Positions 29,781 to 33,400 of a stretch of DNA of 33,400 bases are shown here, piece after piece; the first letter of the stretch is position 1; every line of letters starts with the position of its first letter. The notes under the pieces are model-generated. The model saw only the letters and a list, made by a program, of their open reading frames with translations. It searched no databases and had not been told where the DNA came from. The position numbers and the translations under genes are program-made. The stretch is from Bacteroides sp. (GTDB lineage: Bacteria > Bacteroidota > Bacteroidia > Bacteroidales > Muribaculaceae), in the NCBI GenBank assembly GCA_023666905.1, contig JAMPBC010000001.1, positions 312,911-346,310 on the forward strand, written 5' to 3'.

Positions 29781-31027
29781 GCTTCTTGGGCCCGCTTGAT
29801 TTCTTCAACGTGAGCCATAACATTGGCCGGAGCGCGATGCTCCTCAAGTTCAGCCTTCATGAAGTCCATGTAAGGAGCCGCATGTGAGAAAAATTTGTAA
29901 TATCCCCGGCAAAGATAGTTCAAACCAAATTCCCCGGAGGCTGTATAGGCAAAACGGTTTTTGGGACATTCGCCATTACAAATGTTTGTGAAGCGGCACT
30001 CGTGACATTGGGTTGGCAATGTGTATCGCTTGGCAAGTCCGAAAGCGTTCTGCTTGTCGCTTGCAATCATTTCCACTATGGTCTTGTCGGCAATGTTTCC
30101 GAGCTTGAATTCGGGAAAAACAAAATGGTCGCAACTATAAATGTCGCCATTATGCTCCATAACGGCAGCATGTCCGCAGGTGCGCGCCATTGAACAGACA
30201 CCCGGCTCTTTACCCACCCAGTTGGCCAAAGTGGCATCAAAAATCTGCACAAAGTATTTTCCCACATCTTTTTTCACCCACTCGTCAAACAGAGTGCAGA
30301 GAAACGTTCCCCACTGTTCGGGTGAAACGGAAAAATCGGCCAGCACAAGCTCCTCCTCGCGGTCGAGCGCCGATGCCAGATGGCGTCCGTCCTTATGCCT
30401 CTTAATACGCTCGACAATGGGGGTGAACTGAATATAATGACAGCCTATTTCCTTAAAGAAATTATAAAATTCAAGCGGATAATCAGCATTATAATCGTTG
30501 ACCACAGCCATGCCATTCCAATCAACCCCATGCTTGTTGAGGAGGTTGATTCCGGCCATTACCTTCTTGAACGAAGGGCCGCCCATTCCGGTGCGGCGGT
30601 ATTCATCATGGAACTCCTGCGGGCCGTCGATCGACACCCCCACAAGCCAATTGTTGTCCTTGAAAAACTGACACCATTCGTCGGTGAGCAACGTTCCGTT
30701 GGTTTGGATGCTGTTATCAATCAGCATGCCCTTGCCATATTTTTTCTGGAGTTCAAGCACTCGCTTGTAGAACGACAGCGGGCGCATCAAGGGCTCGCCG
30801 CCATGCCACGTAAAAAGCGCCTGGGGCATTGTCTGAGCTTCAAGGTATTGCTTGATGTAACGTTCAAGCACCTCGTCGCTCATGGTGAAAACGTGGCGTT
30901 GGTTTTCGGCTCTGTAAATGTTGCTTTTTTCCAGATAATAACAATATTCACACCGGAGATTGCATACACTGCCAACAGGCTTGGCCATTACATATAATGG
31001 CCTTGCAAAGGGAGAGTTAATATCCAT
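29762..31027 (-). CDS. Anaerobic sulfatase-maturating enzyme (radical SAM)
   Basis: Converts an active-site Ser or Cys of sulfatases to formylglycine without oxygen. At 421 residues, it has the radical SAM motif CNLRCEYC (Cys22, Cys26, Cys29), TWHGGEPL (SAM binding), QTNGTLL and SIDGP. The C-terminal SPASM part has multiple Cys for two more Fe-S clusters (GVCSMARTCG, CDHF, CHECRFTNICNGECP, LCRGYYKFF). It lies 6 bp after the exported protein gene and divergent from a sulfatase with a Ser-type motif, which it very likely matures. The start at 31027 precedes the conserved LYVMAKPVG by few residues. Confidence 0.95.
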   Translation of the reverse strand: MDINSPFARPLYVMAKPVGSVCNLRCEYCYYLEKSNIYRAENQRHVFTMSDEVLERYIKQYLEAQTMPQALFTWHGGEPLMRPLSFYKRVLELQKKYGKGMLIDNSIQTNGTLLTDEWCQFFKDNNWLVGVSIDGPQEFHDEYRRTGMGGPSFKKVMAGINLLNKHGVDWNGMAVVNDYNADYPLEFYNFFKEIGCHYIQFTPIVERIKRHKDGRHLASALDREEELVLADFSVSPEQWGTFLCTLFDEWVKKDVGKYFVQIFDATLANWVGKEPGVCSMARTCGHAAVMEHNGDIYSCDHFVFPEFKLGNIADKTIVEMIASDKQNAFGLAKRYTLPTQCHECRFTNICNGECPKNRFAYTASGEFGLNYLCRGYYKFFSHAAPYMDFMKAELEEHRAPANVMAHVEEIKRAQEASEPTP

Positions 31028-31033
31028 TGATTG

Positions 31034-31669
31034 TTATTCCTTTCTTAATTTGTTTGGGTCGAACTGCCGGACTACCTCAACAGTGGTTCCTTCGGGGTTG
31101 ACCCGGATTCCGCCTCGCTGCTCAATGTCATCGAGAAGCGACTTTTTAAGATTCGCAATTTTAGATTCAGCCTTTTTGGGAGAATCGGACATCACTTTCT
31201 TTATCACTCGTGATTCCAAAGCGAACTTATAGAAAGCGTTGCGGATAAACTTCCAGTTCTGATCAGTCAAGCCATAGGACTTACGAAGCCGGTTGGCAAC
31301 GGCGTTGCCTTCAGCCAAAGCTTCTTCGTTGTACACTCCGCGATAATACTGTTCAAGCTGCTCATTGTTCATTATTTTCGCGAGCGCCTTATCATGCTTT
31401 TTTTCAATGACCTTGGCATCGGCCTGTGGCATGAAACCATTGTTGGCATTAAGAATTGTGGTGTAGTCCGCATCCTCCTGCTGAAGAGCTTTGGCAAGTT
31501 GAATCTGCTGCTCGGGTGTCAGACTAACATGCTGGCAAACGTTGTAAGTGTCTCTCACCACTCCGGCGGGGAACTGATTCAACGACTCTACATTCACCGT
31601 CTGCGCCGATACGGATTGTGATACACCGCATAAAAAAATCATTGACAAAAGTGGGAGATAACTTTTCAT
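31034..31669 (-). CDS. Exported helical protein of unknown function, linked to anSME
   Basis: A 211-residue protein with a signal peptide (about 1-23, ending SVSAQ) and a mostly helical, charged mature part. A LTPEQQIQLAKAL helix (near 51-63) and NNEQLEQYYRGVY resemble the LTxxQ style of small periplasmic proteins, but I cannot assign a family. The frame is open upstream to 31732; the start at 31669 is chosen because it begins the signal peptide. anSME follows after 6 bp, and the promoter region is shared with the divergent sulfatase, so a role around sulfatase folding or sulfated-glycan sensing is a reasonable guess only. Confidence 0.75.
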   Translation of the reverse strand: MKSYLPLLSMIFLCGVSQSVSAQTVNVESLNQFPAGVVRDTYNVCQHVSLTPEQQIQLAKALQQEDADYTTILNANNGFMPQADAKVIEKKHDKALAKIMNNEQLEQYYRGVYNEEALAEGNAVANRLRKSYGLTDQNWKFIRNAFYKFALESRVIKKVMSDSPKKAESKIANLKKSLLDDIEQRGGIRVNPEGTTVEVVRQFDPNKLRKE

Positions 31670-31697
31670 AGAGTAATATTTTTTCGCTTTGAAATGA

Positions 31698-31737
31698 TTG
31701 GAGTTTCGTTTAAAAACAATATCTTTGTGCAAAACTA
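31698..31737. promoter_or_regulatory. Overlapping divergent promoters of the sulfatase module
   Basis: Plus strand: TTG (31698-31700), a 19-bp spacer and -7 box TATCTTTG (31720-31727), 31 bp before the sulfatase ATG. Minus strand: -7 box TAGTTTTG (31737-31730), serving the exported protein and anSME. The boxes are 2 bp apart, so each start site would fall in the other box. No clear minus-strand -33 was found. Confidence 0.65.
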
Positions 31738-31758
31738 ATCATTTTTTACAATTTTACC

Positions 31759-33330
31759 ATGTTATCAAGCAAAAAAGTCAACAGTTTGCTATGCGGAATA
31801 GGCACTTTGTCATTGTTCCCATCACCGACAGCCGCCGCAATGCCATCCAACGCCGAGCAGCAACGTCCAAATGTTTTGTTCATAGCCGTGGACGATATGA
31901 AACCATGGATTTCACCATACGGCGACACGCTTGCCAAAACTCCGGCCATGGATGAACTTGCAAGCAGAGGTGTGACTTTTGACAATGCTTACTGTCAGGT
32001 GGCGTTAAGCGGGCCAACGCGTTCAAGCCTGCTGACCGGACTTAACCCGGACCACACCGGCGTGTGGTGGCTCATGGGTGCGTTCCGCAATAACAACCCC
32101 GACATTGTGACCATGCCCCAAGCGCTGATGAACAATGGTTACGAAACCGTGGGCGTTGGTAAAATTTTCCATCCTCTCACTGACAAAAAGCTCAAGAACG
32201 ACCCCCAATCATGGAGCCGATACGTGAAAACGCCCGGTGCCACTTACGCACTTTCCAACGGACGAGTCGCCACAGAGTGCGCCGATGTACCTGACGACGG
32301 TTATCAGGACGGCGTGATTACCAACGAGGCAATCAAGGCCATGAAGGAACTTAAGGACGGAGGCAAGCCTTTTTTCCTTGGAGTGGGCTACAAAAAACCA
32401 CACCTGCCGTTCTGCGCTCCGAAAAAATATTGGGACATGTATAACCGGGAGGACATGCCTGTGGCCGAGTATCAAAAAATGTCAGAGAATCCTGTTGAGT
32501 ATGCCTACCATAATTCGCTTGAAGTGAAGGGCTATTCGGACATTCCTCCGTTTGAAAGCTACATGGACACTCGCGAACTTGATGTGGAAACGCAAAAACG
32601 ACTGCTTCACGCCTACTATGCCTGCATTTCATACGTGGATGCTCAGATTGGTAAACTGCTTGAGGCCTTGGACGAAAACGGGCTGGCCGACAATACCATC
32701 ATTGTTTTGTTCGGCGACCACGGCTATCACCTTGGCGACCATGGGCTATGGAACAAGCTCACTGACTTTGAACAAGCCACACGTGTTCCGCTAATAATCT
32801 CCATGCCCGGGGCGGCAAAAGGTAAACACTCCTCATCGGTTGTGGAGTTCCTTGACATTTTCCCTACAATTTGCGATCTGACTTCAACGCCTGCGCCCCA
32901 ACAACTGGACGGCACAAGCCTTGTTCCGGCACTTAAAAATCCCAAGAAAAAAGTCAAAGATTACGCCATTAGCCAGTTCAGCCGTTCAACCACAGAGAAC
33001 TACACCATTTATTCCGACACTGACCTTGAAGATCTTGCATCACAACTCCCCGAGGACATTACCGGCTACGCAATACGCGACAACCGTTACCGCTTGGTGG
33101 AATGGACCAAAGGATTCAAAACGTTCGTTCCATTCAGTTCCGACATGGTGATAGGCTACGAACTTTACGACTACGACAAGGACCCGCTTGAAACGCGCAA
33201 TCTGGCCAACAATCCGGCATACGCTTCAGTGGTTAAGAAGCTCAAGAGCCAACTCCACAAATATTATTCAAAAAGCTATTCATCGCCAATGAGCGTCCCC
33301 ATTGCCAAAAAGGCAGGCGCGCTTAAATAG
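31759..33330 (+). CDS. Sulfatase, iduronate-2-sulfatase-like
   Basis: A 523-residue exported sulfatase similar along its length to human iduronate-2-sulfatase (family S1). A signal peptide covers about 1-27. Metal ligands Asp45/Asp46 lie in VLFIAVDDMKPW. The formylglycine site is Ser-type: Ser84 in SGPTRSSLLTG. Other landmarks are VGKIFHP, FFLGVGYKKPHLPF and FGDHGYHLGDHG. Ser-type sulfatases need anSME, encoded divergently next door. Likely substrate: sulfated host or dietary glycans such as glycosaminoglycans, but the specificity is not proven; no lyase or SusCD genes are in view. The stop at 33328-33330 is inside the window. Confidence 0.94.
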   Translation: MLSSKKVNSLLCGIGTLSLFPSPTAAAMPSNAEQQRPNVLFIAVDDMKPWISPYGDTLAKTPAMDELASRGVTFDNAYCQVALSGPTRSSLLTGLNPDHTGVWWLMGAFRNNNPDIVTMPQALMNNGYETVGVGKIFHPLTDKKLKNDPQSWSRYVKTPGATYALSNGRVATECADVPDDGYQDGVITNEAIKAMKELKDGGKPFFLGVGYKKPHLPFCAPKKYWDMYNREDMPVAEYQKMSENPVEYAYHNSLEVKGYSDIPPFESYMDTRELDVETQKRLLHAYYACISYVDAQIGKLLEALDENGLADNTIIVLFGDHGYHLGDHGLWNKLTDFEQATRVPLIISMPGAAKGKHSSSVVEFLDIFPTICDLTSTPAPQQLDGTSLVPALKNPKKKVKDYAISQFSRSTTENYTIYSDTDLEDLASQLPEDITGYAIRDNRYRLVEWTKGFKTFVPFSSDMVIGYELYDYDKDPLETRNLANNPAYASVVKKLKSQLHKYYSKSYSSPMSVPIAKKAGALK

Positions 33331-33400
33331 CTTCAAGGCACAAGCTTAAGAGTCCATTCGATAAGGAATGTTAAAGCTGGGGCGGACTATCATTGAGCAG

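Noticed and set aside
30380-30997. Open frame of 205 codons antisense to anSME
   Set aside because: It is a shadow of the conserved radical SAM gene with no features of its own.

Overview
This window reads as ordinary chromosome of a Gram-negative anaerobe of the order Bacteroidales. I infer this from the gene set: paired methylmalonyl-CoA mutase subunits, Ser-type sulfatase with an anaerobic maturase, carboxypeptidase-regulatory-like outer-membrane barrel, type-II meso-diaminopimelate dehydrogenase, LpxH and LptB. The promoters agree: several genes are preceded by the Bacteroidetes -7 box TAnnTTTG, often with TTG/TTTG 19-20 bp upstream, and there are no strong Shine-Dalgarno sequences. A gut Muribaculaceae-like genome is plausible but not proven. 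I see no rRNA, tRNA, insertion sequence, prophage or CRISPR array.

Layout. 0.4-3.9 kb: a + strand cluster of a pRiA4b ORF-3-like protein, RuvX, peptide deformylase and the ABC-F translation factor EttA. 4.3-5.6 kb: a DNA-alkyl repair protein and a DUF488 protein, meeting a small lipoprotein gene tail to tail. 5.9-8.7 kb: one large outer-membrane beta-barrel protein. 8.8-10.0 kb: a self-contained transcription unit (promoter, two GYF_2-domain membrane proteins, terminator). 10.1-12.7 kb: endonuclease IV, then uridine kinase and LptB. 12.7-16.7 kb: mutA-mutB, the vitamin-B12-dependent step between succinyl-CoA and methylmalonyl-CoA (propionate metabolism). 16.8-21.3 kb: two divergent pairs, holA / HsdR_N nuclease-like gene and ybiT-like ABC-F / threonine ammonia-lyase.

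21.4-27.6 kb: a probable long operon, pta-ackA-ddh-AGCS transporter-secreted protein-MIP18/SufT-like-lpxH, joining acetate/ATP production to peptidoglycan and lipid A precursor synthesis. 27.6-29.7 kb: a candidate small RNA or leader, a DUF2007 protein and a glutamine-synthetase-family enzyme. 29.8-33.3 kb: a divergent sulfatase module (iduronate-2-sulfatase-like enzyme on one side; an exported protein of unknown function and the anaerobic sulfatase maturase on the other).

I do not see a clear new defence or mobile system. The most interesting signals are smaller: compact divergent promoters (one a perfect 26-bp palindrome), a candidate sRNA, a YbiT-like ABC-F protein whose second ATPase site looks dead, a Cys-rich linker in MutA, tandem GYF_2 membrane proteins, and a sulfatase module with an uncharacterised exported partner.
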